From Ruegeria atlantica (GTDB lineage: Bacteria; Pseudomonadota; Alphaproteobacteria; Rhodobacterales; Rhodobacteraceae), in assembly GCF_013032455.1 (NCBI RefSeq), contig NZ_WQCF01000001.1:764922-828921 (forward strand): a stretch of DNA of 64,000 nt. The letters are read 5' to 3'. The first letter of the stretch is position 1. Each line of letters opens with the position of its first letter. The notes under the pieces are model-generated. The model was not told the DNA's origin, did no database searches, and saw only the letters and a list, made by a program, of their open reading frames with translations. This document shows, in pieces, positions 49,915 to 57,885 of this stretch. Position numbers and translations under genes: made by a program.

Positions 49915-51309
49915 TCATGAGTCAAGCGCGCTCACTTGCCCCATTTCCCGCAAACCGTCAACAATCTGCGCCAGCGCCATGCTCAAGGAACCCTTGGCCA
50001 ACACCGTATCCCCGGCACTGATCAACTCCGGCAGGTGTTCGGCCATTTCGGCACTGGTTTTAAACCACAGCCCGCGCTTGGCGGCAGGCAATGCCTCATG
50101 CAGCGCCTTCATGAGCGGACCTATGCAATGCACCCGATCCACGTTCGCCATCGCAGTGACATCCGCCATTCCTGCGTGCATGGCAATTTCCTGTGCACCC
50201 AACTCTTTCATGTCGCCCAGAAAAGCGATCCGGCGTGCACCATGCGTTGCAGCTAGAACATCCAGCGCGGCCTCCATCGAGGTTGGGTTGGCATTGTAGC
50301 TGTCGTCCAGCAACTCGATCTGCCCACCAGTCGCCAGAGATAAAACCTCACGCACGCCGCGCCCCTTGACGGGGGACCACTGGCGCAAGCCGCTGATGGC
50401 TGCATCAAGATCAACGCCCATTTCCACACAGGCCGCCAAAGCACCCAGCGCGTTCATGGCGAAATGTGTGCCCGCCGACTGCACGTCATAGGTGACCGAA
50501 ACATCACCCACCATGGCTTCGGCCTGAACCGAAACATCCCCTTGCGTCACGTTGGTCAAGATATAGTCGACAGCCTTTCGGCCAAAATCGACGATACCGG
50601 CGCCATGCTCTATCGCGGTCTGGCGCAGGATATCCGTATGCTCGATATCGGCGTTTGCGATTGCAGCTCCACCGGGCTCAAGCCCTTCAAAAATTGCAGC
50701 TTTTTCATGAGCAATCCCTGCAACCGACTCGAATGCCTCTAGGTGTACCGCAGCTACGGTCGTCACCAGCGCCACATGCGGGCGGGCCTGCCGCGCCAAC
50801 GGAGCAATCTCTCCGGGGTGGTTCATCCCGATCTCAATCACGGCAAATTCAGTGTCGCGCGGCATCCGCGCCAATGTCAGCGGTACGCCCCAGTGATTGT
50901 TGTAGCTGGCGACACTGGCATGGGTTTTACCTTGCGCTTCCAATATGGTCGCCAACATTTCCTTGGTTGACGTCTTCCCGACGCTGCCTGTGACGCCGAT
51001 CACGCGTGCGCCGGTTCTTGCCCGGCCTGCCTTACCCAAGGCCTCGAGTCCGGTTTGAACGTCATCGACAATCAACAGAGGGGCATCTTCAGGCACACCC
51101 TCTGGAATGCGGGACACCAGCGCAGCACCTGCGCCTTTTTCCAAGGCTTGCGCTACAAAGTCATGACCGTCTCGTGCTGCCTTCAACGCAACGAACAAGT
51201 CGCCGGGCTGAAGAGTTCTGGTGTCGATCGACACGCCATTCACTGACCAATCGGTCGTGGCGCGCCCGCCCGTTGCCTCGGCGGCCTCTGTCGCAGTCCA
51301 AAGTGTCAT
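49915..51309 (-). CDS. murF: UDP-N-acetylmuramoyl-tripeptide--D-alanyl-D-alanine ligase
   Basis: MurF (464 residues) adds D-Ala-D-Ala to the tripeptide precursor using ATP. The ATP loop is GVTGSVGKTSTKEML, with EIGMNHPGEIAPLARQ and LLDDSYNANPTSMEAALD downstream. The start overlaps murE by 4 bp, as is common in this cluster. Confidence 0.97.
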   Translation of the reverse strand: MTLWTATEAAEATGGRATTDWSVNGVSIDTRTLQPGDLFVALKAARDGHDFVAQALEKGAGAALVSRIPEGVPEDAPLLIVDDVQTGLEALGKAGRARTGARVIGVTGSVGKTSTKEMLATILEAQGKTHASVASYNNHWGVPLTLARMPRDTEFAVIEIGMNHPGEIAPLARQARPHVALVTTVAAVHLEAFESVAGIAHEKAAIFEGLEPGGAAIANADIEHTDILRQTAIEHGAGIVDFGRKAVDYILTNVTQGDVSVQAEAMVGDVSVTYDVQSAGTHFAMNALGALAACVEMGVDLDAAISGLRQWSPVKGRGVREVLSLATGGQIELLDDSYNANPTSMEAALDVLAATHGARRIAFLGDMKELGAQEIAMHAGMADVTAMANVDRVHCIGPLMKALHEALPAAKRGLWFKTSAEMAEHLPELISAGDTVLAKGSLSMALAQIVDGLREMGQVSALDS

Positions 51310-52787
51310 GCAACCCTCCCATCCAAAGCGGCTACGCTAATAGAGGCTTGCTCCACGTCATCAAACGGCAGGACCTGATCACCAACGATCTGGCCAGTCT
51401 CATGCCCTTTGCCCGCAATCAACAAAGCATCACCCGGCTGCAAAGCATCAATTCCGCGCAGGATGGCTTCGGCCCGATCACCGACCTCGGTGGCCTCCGG
51501 TGCGCCAAGCAGGACGGCGGCGCGGATTGTAGCCGGATCCTCGCTGCGGGGGTTATCATCCGTGACAAAGACAAGATCCGCATGATCAGCAGCAGCCTTA
51601 CCCATCAGCGGGCGCTTGGTGGCATCGCGATCTCCGCCAGCCCCAACAATAGCAATCAGGCGCCCCATGACATGCGGTCGCATCGCCTTGAGCGCCGTGG
51701 CAACCGCATCTGGAGTGTGGGCATAATCGACAAACACAGTCGCGCCGTTTTCCCGCGTGGCCGCCAGTTGCATACGGCCCCGAACCGTCGTCAGATGCGG
51801 CAGGGTTTCGAACACGCGTTCGGGCTCTTCCCCCGCGGCAATGACCAGACCGCAGGCGAGCAGGATGTTTTCGGCCTGAAACCCGCCGATCAGGTTCAGG
51901 CGGGTCTGGAACACCTTACCCTGCCATGAAAAGCGCAGGTCCTGTCCGGTTGCGTCAAAGCGTTGGTTCATCAGGCACAGATCAGCATCACCCAACCCAA
52001 CAGTCAGAACCGATTGCCCGCGCGCCTTGGCAATTTTGCGAACCTCAGCGCCTTTGGGATCGCTCATGTTGATCACTACAGTGCCGTCCTGAGGCAGGAC
52101 GCGGTCGAACAAGCCGGCCTTGGCGGCAAAATAAGCCTCGAAAGTTTCGTGATAGTCCAGATGGTCCTGCGTGAAGTTAGAAAACCCTGCGGCTGTCAGA
52201 TGCACCCCGTCCAAACGACGCTGTTCCAGACCGTGCGAGGACGCCTCCATCGCGGCATGGGTCACGCCGTTTTCCGCGGCCTCAGCCAGACAGCGGTGCA
52301 GTGTGATCGGTTCGGGCGTGGTATGCGCCAATGGTGCCGTCCAGGCCCCCTCGACCCCCGTTGTCCCAAGATTCACCGCAGCGTGGCCAAGCTCCATCCA
52401 GATCTGTCGCACGAATGTGGCAACCGAGGTTTTTCCATTGGTCCCCGTGACGGCCACGATGTTCTGCGGCTGCGCTCCAAACCACAACGCGGCACATCCG
52501 GCCAGCGCCTGCCGGGGGTCTTCGACCACGATCAAGGCAGCGTCTGACGACGCCAATTCATCAACGGCGATTTCAGAACCTTCGGCATCAGTCAGAATTG
52601 CAACCGCACCCATTCGCAGGGCGTATTGAATGAACTCTCCACCATGTACGCGGGTGCCGGGAAGCGCTGCGAACAGGTAACCTTCTTTGACTTCGCGACT
52701 ATCAACGGTCAACCCGGTAATGTCAGGATTCGCACCACCCCGAGCGGTCAGGGCCAGTTGGCTAAGTGTTTTCGTCCTTGCGCCCAT
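51306..52787 (-). CDS. murE: UDP-N-acetylmuramoyl-L-alanyl-D-glutamate--2,6-diaminopimelate ligase
   Basis: MurE (493 residues) adds the third residue to the stem peptide. The ATP loop is AVTGTNGKTSVATFVRQ, and the motif DNPRSEDP shows that meso-diaminopimelate is the amino acid added. The N-terminal uridine-binding region has GLTVDSREVKEGYLFAALPG. It follows ftsI by 22 bp and overlaps murF by 4 bp. Confidence 0.98.
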   Translation of the reverse strand: MGARTKTLSQLALTARGGANPDITGLTVDSREVKEGYLFAALPGTRVHGGEFIQYALRMGAVAILTDAEGSEIAVDELASSDAALIVVEDPRQALAGCAALWFGAQPQNIVAVTGTNGKTSVATFVRQIWMELGHAAVNLGTTGVEGAWTAPLAHTTPEPITLHRCLAEAAENGVTHAAMEASSHGLEQRRLDGVHLTAAGFSNFTQDHLDYHETFEAYFAAKAGLFDRVLPQDGTVVINMSDPKGAEVRKIAKARGQSVLTVGLGDADLCLMNQRFDATGQDLRFSWQGKVFQTRLNLIGGFQAENILLACGLVIAAGEEPERVFETLPHLTTVRGRMQLAATRENGATVFVDYAHTPDAVATALKAMRPHVMGRLIAIVGAGGDRDATKRPLMGKAAADHADLVFVTDDNPRSEDPATIRAAVLLGAPEATEVGDRAEAILRGIDALQPGDALLIAGKGHETGQIVGDQVLPFDDVEQASISVAALDGRVA

Positions 52788-52809
52788 GCCCCACCTCTTT
52801 CCGGACAGC

Positions 52810-54597
52810 CTAATTCGAGGTCAGCGTTATAGCAGCGCCGACCTCAGGCTCAAGCCGTGGGCGCAGCCCTAGCAATGGTGCGATCCGGGCAATCAACTCT
52901 GCCGCAACCGGAACGGCGGTCCAACCCGCCGTCCGGCGTTTTTCGCCATAGGCGACAATGGAAGGCTCATCCAGCGTGACAATCAGCACATATTTCGGAT
53001 CGTAAGCTGGGAAGATCGTCGCAAAGGTGGCAATGACCTTGTCATCATAGTAACCGCCGCGCGGTTTGGGCTTATCCGCCGTACCTGTTTTACCGGCCAC
53101 GTCATATCCTGCCACGTCGCCGAAGCTGGCGGTACCGTCCGTCACCACCTTCCGAAGCATCTTTTGTGCCTGCGTCGCCGCGCTTTCAGACATAACCCGC
53201 GGTCCGTATTGCGGACCGTTTTTACGCAGGATGGTCGGGCTGACATAGTTCCCACCATTGGCAATCGCAGCATAGCCAGCCGCCAGGTGCATCGGACTGG
53301 TCGAAAGCCCGTGGCCATAGGAAATGGTTACTGTGCTGAGTTCACCCCATTTTTTAGGCTTCAGCGGCTCGCCGCCTGCGGCCTCAACAATTTCAAACGG
53401 TGTAGGCTCGAACATACCCAGGGCCTTCAGAAAGTTCTGCTGCCGTTGGGCACCGATCTGCAGCGCAAGCCGCCCGGTACCTCGGTTCGAGCTGTGAACG
53501 ATGACATCCGCCACACTGATCTTACCATAATTCTTGCCATTGAACTCGCCAATCGGAAAGCGCCCAATCCGCATCGGTCCAGAGGTGTCGATTATCGTTT
53601 CCGAATTCACTAGTCCCAGCTGCACGGCCTGTGCGGCTGTGAAAATCTTGAACACCGACCCCAGTTCATACACACCCTGCACATAGCGGTTAAACAGAGG
53701 GCTGTCCGACGGGTCAAACCCCGAAGTCGGCGGGCGCGGTCGGTCATTCGGGTCAAACGACGGCAGCGACGCGGCCGAGACGACTTCTCCTGTATGCGCA
53801 TTCATCAGAACAGCCGATGCACCTTTGGCGTTCATGATCTTCATGCCACCATAAAGCACCTGCTCGACCGCCGCCTGAACAGTCAGATCAAGCGACAACT
53901 GCAATGGCTTATTGCCATTTGCCGGATCACGCAGATAGTCGTCGAATTGCTTCTCAACTCCCGCAACGCCGATCACTTCGGCAGCACTAACCCCTTCGCG
54001 CCCAAAGCCGGACCCGCCCAAAATATGCGCAGCCAGACGGCCATTCGGGTACAGTCGCATTTCCCGCGGACCGAACAGAATGCCGGGATCGCCGATGTCA
54101 TGCACCGCCTGCTTCTGCTCGGGTGAGATACGTTTCTTAATCCACAGGAACTTGCGGTTGCCAGTGAAATCCTTAACCAGTCGTTCTTTATCCAGATCCG
54201 GGAAGATTGCCACCAGCTGATCTGCGACGGCAATCGGATCTATCATCATGGGCGGTTGGGCATAGACCGAATATGTGTCCAGGTTGGTCGCCAGAATACG
54301 GCCTTCCCGGTCGACGATATTGGCCCTTTGCATGGCAATCGCTGCACCCGGCGCGCTGGCCAGAGGCTCTTGAGCTTCGGACGTGGCCAGCATGCCCATT
54401 CGTACACCCACGACAGAAAACGCGCAAAAAAAGAACAGGCCCAACACCAAAAGACGCCCTTCGGCGCGGGCGCGGGCGCGATCCTTCATGTCTTCGTGAC
54501 GCTGGCGGATATTTTCCCGTTCAATAGTCTTAGGATTCTCGCCCCGAGCACGGGCATCGAGAATACGCGCCAGTGGACGCAGAGGCGTACGGGTCAT
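52810..54597 (-). CDS. ftsI: septal peptidoglycan transpeptidase FtsI (PBP3)
   Basis: FtsI (595 residues) cross-links septal peptidoglycan. A basic cytoplasmic N-terminus precedes one membrane segment (LLVLGLFFFCAFSVVGVRMG). A PBP dimer domain follows, then the transpeptidase with SVFK in YELGSVFKIFTAAQ (active-site Ser), SSN in VHSSNRGTG, and KTGT in VAGKTGTADKP. It overlaps ftsL by 4 bp. Confidence 0.98.
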   Translation of the reverse strand: MTRTPLRPLARILDARARGENPKTIERENIRQRHEDMKDRARARAEGRLLVLGLFFFCAFSVVGVRMGMLATSEAQEPLASAPGAAIAMQRANIVDREGRILATNLDTYSVYAQPPMMIDPIAVADQLVAIFPDLDKERLVKDFTGNRKFLWIKKRISPEQKQAVHDIGDPGILFGPREMRLYPNGRLAAHILGGSGFGREGVSAAEVIGVAGVEKQFDDYLRDPANGNKPLQLSLDLTVQAAVEQVLYGGMKIMNAKGASAVLMNAHTGEVVSAASLPSFDPNDRPRPPTSGFDPSDSPLFNRYVQGVYELGSVFKIFTAAQAVQLGLVNSETIIDTSGPMRIGRFPIGEFNGKNYGKISVADVIVHSSNRGTGRLALQIGAQRQQNFLKALGMFEPTPFEIVEAAGGEPLKPKKWGELSTVTISYGHGLSTSPMHLAAGYAAIANGGNYVSPTILRKNGPQYGPRVMSESAATQAQKMLRKVVTDGTASFGDVAGYDVAGKTGTADKPKPRGGYYDDKVIATFATIFPAYDPKYVLIVTLDEPSIVAYGEKRRTAGWTAVPVAAELIARIAPLLGLRPRLEPEVGAAITLTSN

Positions 54598-54962
54598 GGG
54601 ATCTGCACCTCACCAAAGGCTTGAATGTTGGTGATAGCCTGCAACTCGATTGGATCAACGATGGGCAGGTCCGGGTCCTCAGCATAAGAAATCTGGTCGG
54701 CGCGCCCGAACTGTTCCGCGCGCAGCGGCAACAGACCCAGACGTTCAAAGTTTAAATCGGCCAGCTCACGCAGCCGGTCCGGACGGTTCAGGTACGCCCA
54801 TTCCGCATTCAGAACGGCCAGCCGCACCTGTGCCATGCCGATCTCGCGCTGCAAGCTCTGCGTTTCCTTCACCACCTGCTGGGTGCGGTAATTTTCCTGA
54901 TACGCCCAAAGTGCCAACCCAAATACGGACAGAGCAGTCAACACATACAAAATACTCTTCAT
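54594..54962 (-). CDS. ftsL: cell division protein FtsL
   Basis: FtsL (122 residues) is a small bitopic divisome protein. The N-terminal membrane helix ([19 protein letters not shown]) is followed by a coiled-coil region ([20 protein letters not shown]) and the alphaproteobacterial motif [19 protein letters not shown]. It overlaps rsmH and ftsI by 4 bp each. The sequence diverges strongly from E. coli FtsL, so the call rests on motif and position. Confidence 0.92.
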   Translation of the reverse strand: MKSILYVLTALSVFGLALWAYQENYRTQQVVKETQSLQREIGMAQVRLAVLNAEWAYLNRPDRLRELADLNFERLGLLPLRAEQFGRADQISYAEDPDLPIVDPIELQAITNIQAFGEVQIP

Positions 54963-55951
54963 TTTGCCCTTCCCCCAAGTTGCGGCATCCCGATAGCACG
55001 GGCATCAATTTCCCCCGCAGGAGCCTCGGTCCGTACCCCCACGCGCAGTTTGGCCGAGCGCGCACGCGGGTTTTCCTGCAATTCCTGTTCATCCGGACCC
55101 ACCGCCTTGCGAGTCTTGAGCGTGAATTGCGGCTGTTCCTGTTCCATTTCAGGTGCATAGCGATTGGCACGCCCGGTTTTCCCTGCACGAGATTGAAAGA
55201 ACCGTTTGACCATCCGATCCTCGATGGAGTGGAAGGTCACGACAGCCAGTTGCCCGCCCGGTTTCAACGCCCGCTCAGCAGCCATAAGGCCCTGAAACAG
55301 CTCTTCATATTCCGCATTTACAGCAATCCGCAGCCCCTGAAAGCTGCGCGTCGCGGGATGCGATTGACCCGGTTTCGGGCGCGGCAAACAGGATTCGATG
55401 ATCTCGACCAAACGCAGAGTCGTCGTGATCGGCTCATCAGCCCGCGCTTTTATAATCGCCTTGGCGATCCGGCGACTGGCACGCTCCTCGCCGTAATGAA
55501 ACAGAATATCCGCCAACTGCGCCTCTGTCGCTGTATTGACCAGATCGGCTGCGCTTTCACCTTGCTGGCTCATCCGCATGTCAAGCGGGCCATCCTTCAT
55601 GAAGGAAAACCCGCGCTCGGCCTGATCCAGTTGCATCGACGACACACCGAGATCCAGCACGACGCCATCCAGATCCTGCGCATATTCATCCATGCGCGAG
55701 AACACACCGGGCTGCATTACCAGCCGATCGCCATATTCACCCGCCCAATCAGCTGCCATCTCAAAGGCCAGCGGATCGCGGTCCACGCCAATTACCTTGT
55801 CGGCCCCGGCCTCTAGCAGGCCACGGGAATATCCGCCTGCACCAAAGGTGCCATCCAGCCAGACACCCGACACCGGCGCCACAGCGGCCAGTAACGGGCG
55901 CAGCAGAACAGGGATATGAGGTTTGTCGGAAGGGGTCTCAGCGCCGGCCAT
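54959..55951 (-). CDS. rsmH: 16S rRNA (cytosine1402-N4)-methyltransferase RsmH
   Basis: RsmH (330 residues, formerly MraW) methylates C1402 of 16S rRNA. It has [18 protein letters not shown], the S-adenosylmethionine loop [34 protein letters not shown] and a C-terminal [17 protein letters not shown]. It starts 4 bp after mraZ and overlaps ftsL. Confidence 0.98.
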   Translation of the reverse strand: MAGAETPSDKPHIPVLLRPLLAAVAPVSGVWLDGTFGAGGYSRGLLEAGADKVIGVDRDPLAFEMAADWAGEYGDRLVMQPGVFSRMDEYAQDLDGVVLDLGVSSMQLDQAERGFSFMKDGPLDMRMSQQGESAADLVNTATEAQLADILFHYGEERASRRIAKAIIKARADEPITTTLRLVEIIESCLPRPKPGQSHPATRSFQGLRIAVNAEYEELFQGLMAAERALKPGGQLAVVTFHSIEDRMVKRFFQSRAGKTGRANRYAPEMEQEQPQFTLKTRKAVGPDEQELQENPRARSAKLRVGVRTEAPAGEIDARAIGMPQLGGRAK

Positions 55952-55955
55952 GCCG

Positions 55956-56459
55956 TTACGCGTCCCTGACGCCGTCTAAGAACTCCAGAGGGTCGAAATC
56001 CTCGGGCTGTTCATCCAGCCATTCCTCAGATGCGGCCAGTTCCTCGGACTCGTAAGTCTCTGGCTTCCAGATCTGGAACGTATCACCCGCGGCGATAAAG
56101 AACGCCTCGCCCTCAAGCTCGATCTTGTTTCGCAATTTGGCGGGCAGCACCAGGCGACCGGTTTCATCCACGGTGGTCGGAAAGGACTGACCATGGAACA
56201 TGCGCTGCAACATCTTCCGCTGCATCGAGCCGCGCGGCAGCGCGTCAATTTTGCTGTCGACCTCGTCGATCGCCTGCATCGTGTAACATTCAAGGAACTT
56301 GCGGCGGTGATCACCGTAGACAATCACCAGTTCGGGGCTATCACCAGGCTGCCAGTTGGGGTCCGAGGCTTCAAGCACACGGCGAAACGAGGCCGGGATC
56401 GACACCCTGCCCTTTGCATCCACCTTGTGGTGGCTTTCACCTCTAAACCTACGCGCCAA
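55956..56459 (-). CDS. mraZ: transcriptional regulator MraZ
   Basis: MraZ (167 residues) has two SpoVT/AbrB-type DNA-binding halves: [18 protein letters not shown], and [20 protein letters not shown]. In E. coli it represses its own dcw promoter by binding TGGGN repeats spaced by 5 bases. The start codon appears to be TTG (56459), with AGGGA about 8 bases upstream; no ATG is close in frame, and the product N-terminus ([11 protein letters not shown]) agrees with homologues. A strong terminator lies only about 50 bases upstream. Confidence 0.96.
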   Translation of the reverse strand: MARRFRGESHHKVDAKGRVSIPASFRRVLEASDPNWQPGDSPELVIVYGDHRRKFLECYTMQAIDEVDSKIDALPRGSMQRKMLQRMFHGQSFPTTVDETGRLVLPAKLRNKIELEGEAFFIAAGDTFQIWKPETYESEELAASEEWLDEQPEDFDPLEFLDGVRDA

Positions 56460-56510
56460 GACGACTGTCCCTTTCGCTTGCGCCCCACCTAAATTTCACG
56501 CCCCCGGATG

Positions 56511-56551
56511 AAAAACGGCGGGTTGATCTGCTGCCACCGATCAACCCGCCG
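56511..56551 (-). terminator. strong intrinsic terminator upstream of mraZ
   Basis: A 13-bp perfect stem (56516-56528 with 56539-56551, 10-base loop), CGGCGGGTTGATC and its complement, is followed on the minus strand by TTTTT. Its position about 50 bases before mraZ means it acts on transcripts entering the dcw cluster, so readthrough sets cluster expression. Confidence 0.9.
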
Positions 56552-56696
56552 CATTGACCCGCCTTGCGGGATGTCCAGCTGCGCGCGCCACCTGGGGGGA
56601 TGTCTGCTCGCCCGCGCGCCGGATCTCTTGAGTGATGAAAGCGAGATGCCTGTATGAAACCTGTTTTTGTTGGTTCGGGGTCGTTTGGCGCCCCAT
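56541..56696 (-). CDS. possible 51-residue leader peptide inside the UpsM-type RNA
   Basis: This frame starts with ATG 56696, about 12 nt from the predicted RNA 5' end, with GAGGA some 8-9 bases upstream. It reads MGRQTTPNQQKQVSYRHLA at the N-terminus and ends in ARRVNAAG. The stop TGA (56543-56541) is inside the 5' arm of the terminator stem. If translated, a ribosome at the stop would block hairpin formation. The protein is basic and has no known family; it could be a chance frame. Confidence 0.35.
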   Translation of the reverse strand: MGRQTTPNQQKQVSYRHLAFITQEIRRAGEQTSPQVARAAGHPARRVNAAG

Positions 56697-56715
56697 GTGC
56701 CTCGTCCTCATCGGA

Positions 56716-56721
56716 TGTATA
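56716..56721 (-). promoter_or_regulatory. candidate -10 box of the dcw leader promoter
   Basis: TATACA on the minus strand, with the start site expected near 56708. The -35 region is not close to consensus (CCATGA or TCCATG at 17-18 bp). It is overlapped by a TGGGN-like repeat array, as expected for a repressed promoter. Confidence 0.5.
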
Positions 56722-56760
56722 AGGGATGACATGGGAATTCATGGAAATCAACAGGAAATT
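56721..56760 (+). promoter_or_regulatory. candidate MraZ-binding repeats C (promoter-proximal)
   Basis: Four consecutive 10-bp units carry a GGGA/GGAA core in the same phase: AAGGGATGAC, ATGGGAATTC, ATGGAAATCA, ACAGGAAATT (starting at 56721, 56731, 56741, 56751). The spacing equals that of the E. coli MraZ box (TGGGN with 5-base spacers). The array lies over the promoter region of the predicted leader RNA. Confidence 0.55.
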
Positions 56761-56876
56761 TCAGATTCCTTTTTCAAGAATCGCAACGATATCAAATACA
56801 CAACAAAAGAAAATAGTAGATTTATACCACAAATAGAAAAACTTCAAAAGGCAGGCACTACATATAGTCTATTTTG

Positions 56877-56906
56877 CCCACACCCTTCACTTCCCATGAT
56901 TTCCCA
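56877..56906 (-). promoter_or_regulatory. candidate MraZ-binding repeats B
   Basis: Read on the minus strand, TGGGA-N5-TGGGA (56906 to 56892) is followed by AGGGT in the same 10-bp phase and a further TGGG ending at 56877. On the plus strand the pattern is CCCA-N12-CCCATGATTTCCCA. It is about 170-200 bp upstream of the predicted leader promoter. Confidence 0.5.
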
Positions 56907-57009
56907 AAAAAATTCTTAGAGCGCCACAAAAACTTAGAACAGCCGGAAGTGTGGCGCAGCTTTATGACGAATCATCCATTCCAAAATGAATAATGACTGC
57001 AGATATATG

Positions 57010-57039
57010 CCCACCTCATACTAAGCCCATGAATTCCCA
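57010..57039 (-). promoter_or_regulatory. candidate MraZ-binding repeats A
   Basis: The plus strand reads CCCA-N12-CCCATGAATTCCCA, with exactly the same spacing (16 then 10 bases between CCCA starts) as array B, 133 bp away. On the minus strand this gives TGGGA-N5-TGGGC and a third TGGG. Confidence 0.5.
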
Positions 57040-57346
57040 TATCGGCAATCCGCACCTACATCCTTTGAATTCTTTAAACAGAAAGTAGGTCACAGGGCCT
57101 TACACAAGGGAGCAGCCCGCTCTCTAGACATGCTCGGAGCGTCTCAGAACAGGCGTAAAAAACGCCCGAACTCCCTCAAATTAAGTACTACGCGATCATC
57201 ATACCGACAAAGCGTTGATATCCATGCAGTTGCTGCATAGCAGCATTGACAACACGTGTATTGTGCACCTGCAGCATTTCCTTATTTTCATTCTCAAGCA
57301 AACGCCGGAACAAACCGGCAGCAACGAAAGAAATCGAGTAACGGAC

Positions 57347-57571
57347 ATGGCTGTAGCAACACATCAGACAGCGCTCAAAGGCGCACCGGTAACTGGCCTG
57401 GCTTTCCTGATCGAAGCTGCAAAGACCCGGTTTATCCGGCACCGCATCTACCGCCAGACAGTCAACGAACTGTCCGTGCTGTCGAACCGCGAGTTGGCCG
57501 ACCTGGGTCTGCACCGCTCGATGATCCGCCGCGTAGCTATGCAGGCGGCGGAAGAAAACACCGCGCTGTAA
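57347..57571 (+). CDS. DUF1127 domain-containing protein (CcaF1-like)
   Basis: This 74-residue basic protein carries the C-terminal DUF1127 motif LSNRELADLGLHRSMIRRVA. Small DUF1127 proteins can bind RNA; in Rhodobacter sphaeroides the DUF1127 protein CcaF1 is encoded just upstream of the CcsR small RNAs and affects their processing. The same arrangement is seen here: six CCUCCUCCC hairpins follow directly. ATG 57347 is chosen because similarity starts there; the ribosome-binding site is weak (ACGGAC). Stress (RpoH-type) control is likely by analogy only. Confidence 0.88.
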   Translation: MAVATHQTALKGAPVTGLAFLIEAAKTRFIRHRIYRQTVNELSVLSNRELADLGLHRSMIRRVAMQAAEENTAL

Positions 57572-57593
57572 TCGCGCAACGATTTACCGAGAT

Positions 57594-57621
57594 CAGGTCC
57601 ACCTCCTCCCTATAGGACCTG
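57594..57621 (+). ncRNA. CcsR-type hairpin RNA 1
   Basis: Stem CAGGTCC/GGACCTG encloses a loop containing CCTCCTCCC (57602-57610). It is the shortest stem of the six, and begins 23 bases after the DUF1127 stop. The loop is complementary to Shine-Dalgarno sequences. Confidence 0.8.
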
Positions 57622-57628
57622 TATTTCA

Positions 57629-57661
57629 GCGGCGATATCTCCTCCTCCCTGATATCGCCGC
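57629..57661 (+). ncRNA. CcsR-type hairpin RNA 2
   Basis: An 11-bp stem (GCGGCGATATC with its complement) presents CCTCCTCCC at 57641-57649 in the loop. It pairs with hairpin 1 as the first dimer of the array. A small CCGGC/GCCGG hairpin (57670-57686) follows. Confidence 0.85.
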
Positions 57662-57694
57662 AGATTATACCGGCCTTGAACGCCGGACGCAGAC

Positions 57695-57726
57695 ACACCG
57701 GGTATTCCTCCTCCCTTACCCGGTGT
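57695..57726 (+). ncRNA. CcsR-type hairpin RNA 3
   Basis: A 10-bp perfect stem (ACACCGGGTA with TACCCGGTGT) has CCTCCTCCC at 57707-57715 in the loop. First member of the second dimer. Confidence 0.85.
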
Positions 57727-57734
57727 TGAAAGCG

Positions 57735-57770
57735 CGCGGCGACGTCTTCCTCCTCCCTGACGTCGCCGCG
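57735..57770 (+). ncRNA. CcsR-type hairpin RNA 4
   Basis: A 12-bp perfect stem (CGCGGCGACGTC with GACGTCGCCGCG) has CCTCCTCCC at 57749-57757 in the loop. A small CCGGG/CCCGG hairpin follows (57782-57797). Confidence 0.85.
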
Positions 57771-57805
57771 TCTTACACATACCGGGGTCGAACCCGGGTT
57801 CGGAT

Positions 57806-57839
57806 ACATCGGGGCTTCTCCTCCTCCCTGCCTCGATGT
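57806..57839 (+). ncRNA. CcsR-type hairpin RNA 5
   Basis: A 10-bp stem with one G-U pair (ACATCGGGGC with GCCTCGATGT) has CCTCCTCCC at 57820-57828 in a 14-base loop. First member of the third dimer. Confidence 0.85.
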
Positions 57840-57846
57840 TGAAAAG

Positions 57847-57885
57847 AACGGCGGTTCCCTTTCCTCCTCCCTGGGAACCGCCGTT
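57847..57885 (+). ncRNA. CcsR-type hairpin RNA 6
   Basis: A 13-bp stem (AACGGCGGTTCCC region with its complement) has CCTCCTCCC at 57863-57871 in the loop. It is the last and strongest hairpin and doubles as the terminator of the array. Confidence 0.85.

Larger units (their letters stand above)
56511..56708 (-). ncRNA. UpsM-type small RNA from the mraZ leader (predicted)
   Basis: In Rhodobacter sphaeroides an abundant sRNA called UpsM, about 200 nt, arises from the mraZ 5' leader by termination just before mraZ. Here a good -10 box (56716-56721) and the strong terminator bound a transcript of about 200 nt in the same position. Primary sequence identity to UpsM could not be checked. The 5' end is an estimate from the -10 box. 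Confidence 0.65.
56761..57346. other. AT-rich intergenic region between the mraZ leader and the DUF1127 gene
   Basis: This stretch of about 590 bp contains no convincing gene. The part 56761-57080 is clearly richer in A and T than the rest of the window and holds repeat arrays A and B. Further right there is a short inverted repeat, ATGCAGTTGCTGCAT (57224-57238), overlapped by GCTGCATAGCAGC, ahead of the DUF1127 gene. These may be promoter or regulator sites; I cannot assign them. Confidence 0.5.

Noticed and set aside
54650..55816. 388-codon plus-strand open frame
   Set aside because: Antisense to ftsL and rsmH, both of which are certain.
56560..56700. RNase P RNA upstream of mraZ
   Set aside because: The conserved GAGGAAAGTC-type core is absent and the segment is too short.
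56449..56751. 100-codon minus-strand frame through the mraZ leader
   Set aside because: It runs through the terminator and into mraZ in another frame; no family; the shorter leader frame is a better candidate.
56632..56919. 95-codon plus-strand frame in the AT-rich region
   Set aside because: No ribosome-binding site, no similarity, and it overlaps the predicted leader RNA and operator repeats.
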